Assembly: GCA_000310025.1 (NCBI GenBank)
Contig: FN649727.1
Coordinates: 8,507,855-8,571,854 of the forward strand
Length of the DNA: 64,000 nt
Direction of reading: 5' to 3'
Source: Ectocarpus siliculosus
Lineage: Eukaryota > Sar > Phaeophyceae > Ectocarpales > Ectocarpaceae
The notes below the pieces were generated by a model. The model ran no database searches and had not been told where the DNA came from. It saw nothing but the letters and a program-made list of their open reading frames with translations. A program made the translations under genes and the position numbers. Positions within the stretch are counted from its first letter, which is position 1; every line of letters starts with the position of its first letter. Shown piece after piece: positions 38,161 to 49,100 of the stretch.

Positions 38161-38880
38161 GACCATGTCGACCCAAGACGGGGGTTGCCTTCATACACAA
38201 GAACGACGCCTAGTCGAAGACACACAAGGCAACAAAATATGAACATCGACCCTAGACAGGAAACGAACCTACCGCAAAACATGCGAGACCTCTGTGGACG
38301 TGGATCCATCGGACGAACTTCGCCCCGAACAGCATGAAACAGTCGGCAAGCTACACCCAAGCATCTTAAGGAATGGGACGGGAACTCTTCTATTAGAAAA
38401 CCCCTGATCCCACGGTGAGTAGAAGACAAATCTGAAATAAAACATGGTAAGAGACGACGAGACGACTGTACAATGGAGATAACCGGTCGCACTGCAAAAG
38501 GTGAAGAGCGTGGACGACATTACCTACAGTAATCGGACTCTTGAGCATGACACCTGGGACGAGGACGATATCCCTTCATACACAAGCACGACGGATAGTC
38601 CAACACACGACATGGCAATGATGAATAAAGACCCTTACGAAGAAGACGAACCGCAAGAGAAACCAAGGGAAACTATGTGGACGGGGATTAAATACAGGAA
38701 TACATGCACGCAAACGACATGAATCTGTCCGCAAGCAGCACGGAAATATCCGAACGAAAGGGATGGGAACGCTACAGAAGCCATGATCCCATCGTGACTA
38801 CAAGACAAACCTACGCAAAGAAAAAATGGGAAGAGACGAGCGTCACGGCACGGTCTTGAAAGGCTAAAGACATTCGGTCG
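38161..38880. repeat. Diverged tandem duplication, period about 380 bp
   Basis: Anchors pair as ccttcatacacaag (38188 and 38573), ggaatggga/gggatggga, and gatccca with agacaaa shortly after it (38406 and 38785). Identity is about 65-70% by eye with several indels. No intact reading frame spans it. Confidence 0.65.
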
Positions 38881-39095
38881 GCTAGATATCCTAAGGCAAT
38901 AGAACTTTCCTTATGGCAACGACGAAGGCCACCAGCGGTGATGAAACACAAACGGAAGACGAAAAAAACGCTCATGCAATGGATAACTACGTACGAAAGG
39001 GACGCCGAAGAGATGAACACACATGCCAACCCGGCCAAAAAAGTCAACGAAAAGAAACATGTTACAACTGAAGCAGAATAGTGAAGACCCCCACA

Positions 39096-42000
39096 TCACG
39101 AGGATCGGGCTCTTTTCTTTCCACGCCGAGGGTATGCGCACGGAGTGCAACGCTGGCCGTCGACGGAGTCGCACTCGTCGTCATGGTTGCCGCCTCCAGA
39201 AACTCCGCAGCCTCGGTGAAGATCACCATGGCAGCGTCCGCAGGAGATCATGCCCATGTTCTCGGCGTTCGTACACCCTGGTTCAATGCACTTCGGGCTG
39301 ACGATGAGCGGGAGAGGCTCGTTCGCCTCGGAGAAGTCGTTGCTTGTGCGGCCGATACCAGCCCACACCCGACGAGATCGCGGCGGCGGTGCCGCGCGGG
39401 CCCCCACGTCGGATGTTGCGTCGGAGTCGGAGTCGGGGCCGAAGCCGAAGTTGGCCACCCCGGGAAGATGGCGCCGGGCGTTCGCGACTTCACGAACGGC
39501 TCTCTCACGGGCGGCGTCCATGGCGCCCTCCAGTTCCAGGCGATCATGCGAGCAAACCTTGGCTTGGTCGACGGTCATGTCAGCGAATTCCCGGTCCTGC
39601 ATGTCCCAGTCTTCGTGTGACGTGGTTATGCGGCCACCTTGTCCACCCGCGAAGAACAGCAGATATGCATGTTTGCGGATGAACAAGGATGGGCAGAAGA
39701 GGGCGATGCCGAAGGCGTCAGCACGCGCGGCGTCCATGGGGAAGGCGCTGCTGGGGCAGATCTACGATGAGGACGGCACGGCTTGCTGGTCTTGGATGAT
39801 CCACGTGACCATCTGGAGGGGGGACACGGAGATGCCCCGTAGGTGTTCTTGCCTGGGAAGGCGCACGGGCGAAATAGGGGATGGGAGGTTAGAGCGAATA
39901 CACACAAACAATTTAGTTTACTATTAAAATTGAAGCCATGCAGGCAAGGGAATGTAAGATGCATTACTTTTGCAGGCAAAAGAGGAATGGAAGAGGGGAA
40001 AGGAAAAGAAGACAAGAGGTGTGTGTGGTATGGATTCATCGCTAATCTACCTTAAGACTCTGGATTCGTTGTGTGATATTAAGAAAAATACAAGAAGGTG
40101 TGTTGGTTGGACCTGGAAGCCGAGTACGACATTAACGACTGAAGTGTGATCTTACTTGAATCGACGCAGTAGACCCCAGAAGTTCTTCTTGCCGAGTTCC
40201 ACTCGATCCTCCGTCACGCACGCACGTTGGAGTTTGCGGTACTCCGCGAGGGCGACGTTTATCTCCGTCTGCGAAACCCCTTTGCTCGAGGTCAGTGTGG
40301 CCGCCCCTGATCCTTCGAGCAGTACCCGAGCATACCTGACAAATAAGAAGGACGGACAAAAAAGAGGAGCGCATCGGGCAGGAAAAACAATTGTAAGTGG
40401 CGTATCGAGGAACATGAGGTAGGTAAAAAGCAACAAGGCACGCCAGAAATAAGGTGCTAACATCTAGCACGAGGAAGACAAAGACGAAAAGGTGGCGGAC
40501 ACAAGAAGAGGAAAACAAAGAGGAAAACATAAAGTCCGTGTGAGGACGAAGATGATGCTCACCGCTGAACGTCTGCTGCCGCATCAGACGTTTTATGACG
40601 ATCTTGACCTTGACATGCGATTTCCACTCGCACGCCTGGCGCATGCTTTTCCGCATGGCGGCTTCCTCTTTCCTGGGGTCGTCAAAGTGCTTCACCAACC
40701 CCGCCGTAAGGATACCTTGAAGGTGTAGGTTGCCGTGGACGTTTCCCCGCTCCAGGCTAACGAGCCCTCGCACCATTCGCTCTTGCAAGTACTTGTCAAC
40801 ATATTCGAAGCCGTGAGACTCAACGTTCCCGCTGTTCCTGGCGGAGATGGTCAAAGAGAAGTCGTGTTGTGCTCCGATGCCGCTGTCGAGGAGGTCGTCA
40901 ACCTTGTCTCCTGTGGTCGGACAAATGCGGACGGGCGTTGCCGACGTGTTGGTCTGCTTACGAGGGCGCCCAGGCCCACGACGCAGGGTAGCGGCTGGCG
41001 TCGAACGGGAGGAACCTGGCTCGGTGGCGTCCGGTGTGTGAAGCGCAGGAGGACCAGCAGCAGCTGCAGGAGGAGACGAACCGGCAGCACCGCCGTTCGG
41101 AGATGGCATGTCTGGACGAACATTGGGGGGTCGACCGCGGCGCCGCTTGGGGACGGGGGGTGCTTGAGACTCCTTGCGGGGACGGCCACGTCCACGACGA
41201 GCCGGACTGGGAGCGGCAGGAGAGAGCGCGTCGGCGGATGTCGCAGCCCCCCGGGCATCTGGAGACACGGGACGAACGTAGGGAGGAGAAAAAAAGGGGA
41301 ACGGAGGGAGGCGGCGTACAGTGAGCAGCGGCAAGAGACACGGCGTCTGTAGATGTGGAGGTGGGCGACGTGAACACAACAGGCGGTAGTGTTGGGTGCC
41401 ATGCATGTAACCAACCGACATGTCATGAGCACGAGAAGTTCGACACGCGTTACAAAGATTCAAAAAGGACCCACCTCTGCCCGCGGAAGACGCGGCATCT
41501 GCAGATACAGCCCTTGCCCGAGCGGAAGGACTAGGACGCCTACCAGATCGTCGAGGCGAAGGCGTCGCGGGGTGATCGTCGTCCTTGTCATGGAAGTGGT
41601 CGCCAGCTGCGGGGAATGAGGGGGACAGCATGAAAAGGAGGGATAAGAAAACAAGATGGAGTGCAAGACAGGACGTGTTGGGAACCATGGGAAAAGCGAA
41701 GAGGTGCGGGGGACGTGTTGGCGAGGTGAGCATGATGCCGACATCCAAGTCGTACGGTAAAGACCGAAGCACAAGTCGCACCTTCGGCCCCTAACGAGGA
41801 CGCCTGGCCAGGAGTCGAGGATGAACGACTACCCTCCCCCCGCGAGCTCGTAGTCCCTGCGGCTGAAGGGTGACGTGCAGAGCGGTGATGAACTTGAAGT
41901 TCAGCGCCGTCCACGGTCGGAGGCTCCGGCGGAGTCGTTGCGGGGAGGTTTTCGTCCACGACCAAGGACGTTTGCGCCTGGTGCGAGGATGCACTCGCTC

Positions 42001-44719
42001 CACGGCCGCGCGAACCGGGCGACCTTTCAGAGGCGCCTAAGGAGGACAAAACAGGGGAGGCGACGTGGTACGGGGACGTGCGCGTAAAGCACTACTTATG
42101 CACAAATTGGTCTAGGTAATACAAATGTCGAATGTGGAAATACTAGTGCCTAGATGCGGAGAAAGCGTCATGTGAGGCACTGGTTTGTACAGGAAAAAAA
42201 AAAAAAAAGTGAATAGGTAGAGAGGTGAACCAATGCAGGAAAGGTGTGTACCTGGGCTTCTTCCACGGTGGCCGTGCGACATCGTCTTCCTTGTCGTTGC
42301 CGGACGTCAGGGGGCATGCAACCTTGGACTCTGGGCGTTCGACGTCGTTGTCTTCGTCGCCGTCCTCGCTGTCACTGGCGCAGCTGCTGCTGCTGCTGCT
42401 GCTGCTGTCGTCGCTGCCGGTGTCGCTGTCGCTGCTGCTGTCGCTGCTGCTGTCGCTGCTGCTGTCGCTGCTGCTGTCGCTGTCGCTGTCGCTTTCGTCC
42501 TCGCTGGCGGCGTCTGAAGATAGGAAGGGCAAAAATAGAGTGTGAGGATCGAAAAGGTACAATGTTGGCGCGACCCGAGATGCCGCACTAAGCAATGAAG
42601 GGAAGGACATGGATGGAAAAGAGTTCAACCAATGGTACCGACGTAGGGCAAGAACGCAAGGCACAGAGGGACGAAACGGAGAATGCTTATGCGACCGGCC
42701 GCACGACGGAACGGTTAACATGTACGCGGTAAAATTATTCATCACCTTTGCTGTTCTCCGGCTTGTAGTCGGACTCGCCCACGTCAACGTCGTCAGTTTC
42801 CTCGATGAAGTCGTCGAGGAAATCTTCGCTTGACTCACCAGCCAGGTCGATTATCTCGTTGTCGTCGGACACGTCTGCAAAGCAATTTGACGGACAAAAG
42901 TGAGTGAACATGGTGACTATGACGTTGTAGATCCTGCAAGCATGCACAAGAAAGACGACGACGTTACACTGATAGCCGTGAACGACAGCGGCAATACTGA
43001 AGCGATCGATGGCAATGAGGTTCGTATTAAACAGAGATATTGGAGTCGATAATGACACGTAGGAAACAAGAATAGGGAGGATTGGAAGGCGTTTATGGTC
43101 GAGGTTTGGTCTACTATCCAGGAAAGATCATGTAGTTTAAGGGTGAGAGATGCGTAGGAAACGGAAGTAGGGAGACTTTGGTTGGATTACAATACTTGTT
43201 CAGGGTAACCAGGGGGGAAAAACAAGTCTCCTATCGAGGAGAAACAGGGGGGGAAAACAAGACAAGACTTTGGCTGGACTCGAATAGACTCTACTTGTTC
43301 AGGGGAAACAGTGGGACAAATAAAAGTCTACGATCCAGGATAAACAAGGGAAAAAAAAAAGATAAGGCAAGAGATTATGTCGCAAGGGTGTGAGGTGAAC
43401 ACATGGTTACCGTGTATGACACAAGATAACACACCCCCTGGACCGATTTTCAAAGCTCGACTACTCCACGACGAAGAGGATACATAAATGAAACAATACG
43501 TTTTCGAACAGCTCTCGACGAGACGGTTCCAACGCCGCCGTTTTCGGCGCTGTGACTCTTCCTGCTGTTGAGAAATCGAGCTTTGAAAATCGGCCAAGGG
43601 GGTGTGTTATCGTGTGTCATATACGGTAGGCTAGAACACATGTCGACGGGAAACAGGGTGAACAAAAAAGTCTATCTACTATCGAGGAGAAACAGGGGAG
43701 AAAAACAAGCCGAGGGGAACAAGCATGTCGTAAGGGTGAGAGAGGAAAAGAAGTAGGATGGTTGGACTACAATACTTGTGCAGCAGGGGAAAGAGGGGGG
43801 GGGAGAGAGGCAGGATTGAAGACGTGACATCTGAAACAGCAGTAGAAGACTTGGATGGGAAGTTTTGTCGAGGTCGGACTACACTTTCGCGGGGAAACAG
43901 GCCAAAAAAATTAAATCACCTTCTTGCTTCACTTTGCGCTTGGAGTGTTTCGTGTCAGGATCAAGTGAGAGACGCGTCTTCCCGTCCCCCCCGTCGCAGT
44001 TGTTTGACTGAGGGTTGGTGTAGTCGTCGTCGGCGTCGTCGTCGTCGCTCACGTCCGAAGAACCGTCGGAAGAAAGGTACCCCACGCACTTGTCCTCTTG
44101 GAAAGATTTCCGCGGGAGGAGGGTCGCGGCGTCGAGGGCCCGATAGTCGGCAGAGGTGGGCTGTAGGATATAGACCTGGATTGTTTGAAGAGGGAAGGGT
44201 TGCATGTTCGATGCGCACAGGAAAAAAGGGGGCAAAGTTACATAGCTGCATAGGGCAGGAACGAGAGGAACAGGAAAGTGACACGTGCAAGGCAAACACG
44301 ACGCGGGCGTGCAACGAGCGTTTCGCGAAAGGATGGTGCTGGTTGTCGTCATCGAACACAGGTGGCCGACACGACTATGCGGATCTTCCTCGACCCGAGA
44401 GCAGAGCTGACCTGCAACAGAGGGGTCAGGATGTTGACAAAAATATGCTGTTGTTGGTGCTGCTGCTGCCCTAACACAATGCCAACACAATGCAGGCGTG
44501 ACACGCGAACAGTCCGCACCTTCTCACAGAAGCCCTGACGGTCCTTGGTCTTTGCCCGGAGCTCCTTTGCCAGGTCGCGGGCAGCTTTCTCGGAAGAGGT
44601 CTTGATCACCCAGGACTTCGGCGGGATGATGGATCCGACGACGCCGTCGCGTTGGAAGATTCCTCGGTGTGCGGCAAGGAGTTGGCGCTCGTGGTAGCCA
44701 TTCTGCACGAGGATAATTC
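39096..44719 (-). CDS. Rep (HUH-type) transposase gene, decayed copy
   Basis: Exons recognised, in coding order: 44520-44719, ~44359-44411, 43920-44175, 42746-42874, 42252-42513, 41782-42036, 41475-41606, 40563-41258, 40156-40335 and 39096-39852; the 5' start is not located. Parts in order: an N-terminal region of unknown fold (PPKSWVIKTSSEKAARDL), an acidic Ser/Asp domain (42252-43000 and 43920-44175), a Ser/Pro-rich linker, three AT-hooks (GRGRPRK, RRGRPP, GPGRPRK), and a Rep endonuclease core. The core has motif I FSLTISARN, motif II LHLQG (HUQ form, 40714-40728) and motif III GYCSKDQG (catalytic Tyr, 40310-40324). A helical region and a PHD-like zinc finger (CIEPGC, ISCGRCHGDLHRGC, RCTPC) follow. 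Motif order is that of rolling-circle Rep proteins and resembles the replitron transposons of green algae. At least two breaks in frame suggest that this copy is dead, unless they are sequencing errors. Confidence 0.75.
42370..42500. repeat. Tandem (tcgctgctgctg)n coding repeat
   Basis: Read on the minus strand, this 12-bp repeat encodes alternating Ser-rich and Ser-Asp units (SSSD and DSDS types) of the acidic domain of the Rep protein. It is a likely site of slippage. Confidence 0.85.
43060..43910. repeat. Degenerate direct repeats in a transposase-gene intron
   Basis: A unit of about 90-110 bp recurs at least four times with blocks ggactacaatacttgt, cgaggagaaacagg and gtcgtaagggtgaga. Copies near 43170-43260, 43270-43380, 43640-43760 and 43760-43900 differ strongly. 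The MITE at 43415-43622 interrupts the array. Confidence 0.6.
43415..43622. mobile_element. Palindromic MITE, copy 1
   Basis: Terminal inverted repeats of about 45 bp: left end tatgacacaagataacacac..., then cgattttcaaagctcga; right end tcgagctttgaaaatcgg, then ggggtgtgttatcgtgtgtc. The 100-bp interior has no coding capacity. The family is shared with 62497-62720 and with a remnant at 8222-8262. The insertion lies in an intron of the Rep transposase gene. Confidence 0.85.
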
Positions 44720-46117
44720 CTGTGCCCAACAGAAGGCACTAGGTCGTGTCTGATGACATACGGTCTCGCGGCGGCGGCGACGATGCTCTTGCTTGGGTGC
44801 AAACTCTAGCAAAGGCCAAGTTGATGTTTGGAGTTGGGGTAGGAGAAGATTGTCGGAGGTGGGGAATGTCGTGCAAAAAACAAAAAAATCGGGGCCAGAA
44901 CACAGGCAGATGGCGTCGACGCAGAACCACGACGTGGCGCAGTACAAGCAGCTGCTCCTGAGCTGGTGTGGTGACGTTACAACAGCAATATCCCGCCCAT
45001 CGCCACTGAAGGGATCAGAGGATGAAAGGATCTCAGCGGGCGCGTACGTACGCACGTACGCGCGTGTTGCGCGCTGGATATACCCGAAAGAGGCATTTTG
45101 GTTTTCCAGCGGGACTGTTGGCCGGACTGTGAGAGAAACGTCCCGAATCCCGAAACCCGAAACGTCCCAAAGTGCCGAAACTTAAGAGGCCCCAACAGTG
45201 CGACGGTTATCTTGTGTATGGGTGAATCGGACTGTTATCGTGGGAGGAGTAAATCTCTTTCGTGTTGAAAACGATTGGAAGCCGGTGGTAGAGCTCAGAG
45301 AAGGTACCATGCACGCACGCGGCAGACACATATAGCTTCTGGCCCAGTTCGAGCAAAGGCCTACTCCGGCGGGATTAGGGTTTACGGTTATCCTCTAATT
45401 GTTAAGCAATAACCGTATGCTTCTACGAGAACTTTCACCGCATGACTAAAACACACAAGCAGACACCGAAAGCAGACACCGATCTTTACCGCACAGGAGG
45501 CTTGGTCCAGCTGACGAGCCTTGGGAAACCGGTTTGGGTAATTTCTCTGCGGTTTCGAAACAACCCTTGCCGTGGCAAATTCAACACAAAAAAAAAACCG
45601 CCCGGCTCGTCTAACGCTCCCGTATTTCCCAACCAGAGCACTTGGCCTTTTCCGCTTCCAAGTTCCTTCAAAACGAAAGCAACGCCAAGCCAAAGAGGCG
45701 AGATACCATAGACTACCGTAGCACACGCAAGACAACTGCACCCACATAACAACACCATACAACACATCCAGTGGCCATATTTTCTTGGGAAAGAGGCATT
45801 AGCCCATAACACCAAGCCACTCTCAGATCAATCCTGTAGGGCGACAAAACATACCACACGCCCCACACAATAACGCATCCCGTTTTGTACAAAATGTTTT
45901 CACCGGGTGCGTTTTCTCGTGTCGAATGCGAAGCGCGCAATATCCTCCGAGAAACACGGCTACAGATGGGTTGGTCTTCTAATCTCTCACTCTGCAGAAA
46001 GCACCAACAGCTCCTCGCCGTGCGGGCCTAGAATTACCCCGGACCGTCCTCGCGATTGGTCGTGTACGTGTCCGTCACGCGAGGGTGAAGTCCTCCGGGG
46101 TGAGTAACCTCACTCGT
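44720..46117. other. Spacer between the transposase gene and LIG4
   Basis: This should contain the 5' part of the transposon and the 3' UTR of LIG4. A palindromic gtacgtacgcacgtacgcgcg stretch is at about 45043-45066. A further 5' exon of the transposase gene may lie at 44740-45000 but could not be defined. Confidence 0.45.
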
Positions 46118-49100
46118 CTACGGAGCGAGCGAGATCAGGTGTTCGGATTTGGGGTTCTCCAGCCTGCCCCTCTCGATGCACTCCCACACCCACTCTGGCT
46201 TGACGACGCGAATGTGGAATCTGCGGTCGTCTCTGTGGTGCAGGTCTCTTCGATCGCCACCCAGAAGATCAAATGCGAGAAAAAGACGGACCCAGACCAG
46301 CAATAGAGGGTAGTGAACGACGCAGAGGACAAGTTGGGTCAAACCGCGGCATGACTAATAGCAAAAACAAGTCAGACAATATTGATAAGCCAAGCCAAGG
46401 TCTGAACCTAAGAGACTGCTATGCATACGCTGAGATACTACCGTTGGAATCTGGACTGCTTGAAAACGGGAAGTCTGGGGGAAAAGTCGCTTCCACAGTC
46501 ATTCCCGGCGGCAAGACAAGGCGCGGGGTTATTGAAAGCAAAGCGTTCTCTGCCGAAAACAACGCGCCCTGGCTGCCGCACCAGCTGTGTAGATATACAG
46601 CCGCCGGACCGAAGCATCGGACTACCTACGAGGCAGGGTCACAGAAGCAAGCCTCCACCAACTGAGAGTAAAGCTACAGTAGGAACACGCCAAGCCCGCT
46701 TAACGCCCCGGACGAACGGACTGCAACTTCCGGTGACACACGCGTCGCTTCGGAATCGTACCTGGCTAGACTACGGGTGACCCGACCAGGGCAGTTACAT
46801 CTCAACAGTGGTTCCAGTCGCACCTCATTCTGTCCTTGATATCACCGATTCTTGTGGTGTCTTCAGGGTGCACAACCACGTGGGTCACGCCAGCGTGCAG
46901 CGAGCGAGCCACCTGCGGCCGGTCGCGACAGAGATTGTCGGGAGAGGAAATCGAAAACAGAAACATCTCACACGGGGCACTTGAAAGCGGTACACATAAG
47001 CAAAATCTCGGGGAAAAAAACATCCCAAATGCGTAAATACGTACCGCGCTGCAGACCGGACTTCCTTGAGCGGGGCAACTCATGACTGCCGTTCAAGGAG
47101 CAAGCACCGTTGTTCGCCAACAGCTTCTATGTATCATCGCACCACACAGTTGCTTGAACAAAATCAACAAATTTTAACGCACACGCACTCATCGCCGAAC
47201 AAAGTAAAAGCTAAATCGGAGATTTGCTAAAAAGCTTGCTTTTGAATTGTTTTTTCTTAGATTGATTAACGCCTCATTTTGGGTTAGCGTGAAACCACGT
47301 TAACTCGATTCTTTGCCTTGGAGAGATGGGGAAGAGATTGGAAAGAGGCGGCAGATAGAGGCCGAAGACGTTTTAACTTCAAGACAACAACAGCATCGAC
47401 AACAGAAACAACGAAATCAGAAGCAACGGCAACAGAGACAACAACAACAGAAACAACGACCACAGAAACACAACGACGACAACAACAGCAACACAACAAC
47501 ACGGTCACGCACCGATACCAACAAAACCGAGGCATGCATCCTGCTCACGAGAATTTACACAACACAACACAAACAAACAAACAACTAAGTTCCACACGCT
47601 TACGGTGGGTCGGGATCCTCACCTCCCCTCCGTGCGCTCGAACAGCCCGCGCCGTCGACCCCAGGGAATTGGTCGGATTTTCCTCCCGCGCTGGTCGGGG
47701 ATCGGTGGTATCCCCGCTACCGTTGCCGTCGGCACCTCCTGGCGGCTCCGCTGGCCCCAAGTCCTGAGAACGGGCACTTAGGGATTAGGCACGTTGACGG
47801 GCAAAAGCTATAGAGATAAAAAACTACAGATATATAAAAAAAAAAACTCAGGACGCACACCACCGCGGGACCCCCCCCCACCCCCCCCCCCGGTTTCCCG
47901 TTTGTGGTGCCGCTCACCGTGAAGAGATCGCAGTATACGTGGCATTTTCCGGCGAACAGGAAGTCGGGCCCATGCATGAGCGTCCCGGCGTCCTCGTCGT
48001 CCAGCTCCAGCAGCGGTGACAGCCAAGACGGCGTCGCACTCTTCCCGCCGCCTTGGCATGCTCTCTTGGTCGGGGGGATGTTGAGCATCAGCTTCAAGCA
48101 AAGGCGAGAAGCATTTTTAGCCGCAAGGCGACGAAAGATTGCGGAGGAAGGGGTGGGGAGGGGGCGGGGTTGGAAACGCTTGCCATCATGCACCTATTTC
48201 CTTTGAATACGTGGCATGTGCCCTGTGTGCCCTCTTGTGCAGAATGTAGACGAAATATGATGCACGACTGGTGAACGATCCCTTGAAAATATTTTACCTA
48301 CGCCCCGCGTAGAACGAAGCAAAGCCCAACACGCCACGTAGCATGGCTCAAAATTGCCAACGTCTGTCTCAAGATCACGCTTTCGATCGATGAACAGCCG
48401 AAGACACAACACATGACTGTACTGCAATCGAAACCCGCACACTGCTGTTCTACGTGAAAGTGTCATCGCCTCGGCCATGAAACGGCACAAGCACCAAAGA
48501 GTAAGATTCCGCAAGATTAAGCAAACACAAGTCGATACCCGCTCAGCGTGAGAAACGAGTTCGGAGGGATTGAACAGAGAAGCCACTTTCTTCACGAAAC
48601 CGAACTGCGGTAGATGGCGATGCTAAATAGAATAACCAGGCGCTGGTTCTACCTTGGACAATTGTGCAGCATCCGTGAGCTCCGTGTAGTCGTCGCCGAA
48701 GTCGTCCTTCACGGCCTCGAAGTACTCACGAGCTTCGGGAGATAAGGCTCGCACCTGATCGATAACCAGATCGTCAGATCGCAATCAATGAAAATCAATG
48801 TTTGCACATTAGCCCCGTAAATAAGGCAGATCGCGCCCATCGGGAGTAGATAGGGGGGGAGGATGGCGGGCTAGGCGGGCGGGCGGGCAATGGTGCAATA
48901 GAAACCTCCGTCAATGCCAACAGCAACGCGAGGAGATGACCCCCCCCCCCAGACGCCGCCCCTGGTGTTTGCCATTGGGGTTGGGTTTTCGTCGCTTGGC
49001 AGCGATGTTGTAAAACAAGCCGATCACTTCGTGACCTCGACAACCAGGTTACCGGGTTTTTTTTTGCGGTAACCATGAATGGTAGTCGAGTAGATCATGT

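Larger units (their letters stand above)
35266..39095. other. Intergenic region between receptor and transposon gene
   Basis: No supported gene. Contents: a perfect 13-bp stem hairpin at 36023-36068, a (TA)n tract at about 37551-37566, an AT-rich stretch at 37595-37640, a 40-bp direct duplication at 37921-37998, and a diverged tandem duplication of about 380 bp at 38161-38880. The last two may belong to the 3' flank of the adjacent transposon. Confidence 0.55.
39096..44719 (-). mobile_element. Rep/HUH DNA transposon (replitron-like), ends not defined
   Basis: The range given is the gene body; the true ends must lie outside it. No terminal inverted repeats were seen flanking the gene, as expected for Rep-type elements. 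The introns within it contain degenerate direct repeats and a MITE, so it has been in place long enough to be hit by other elements. Confidence 0.6.
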
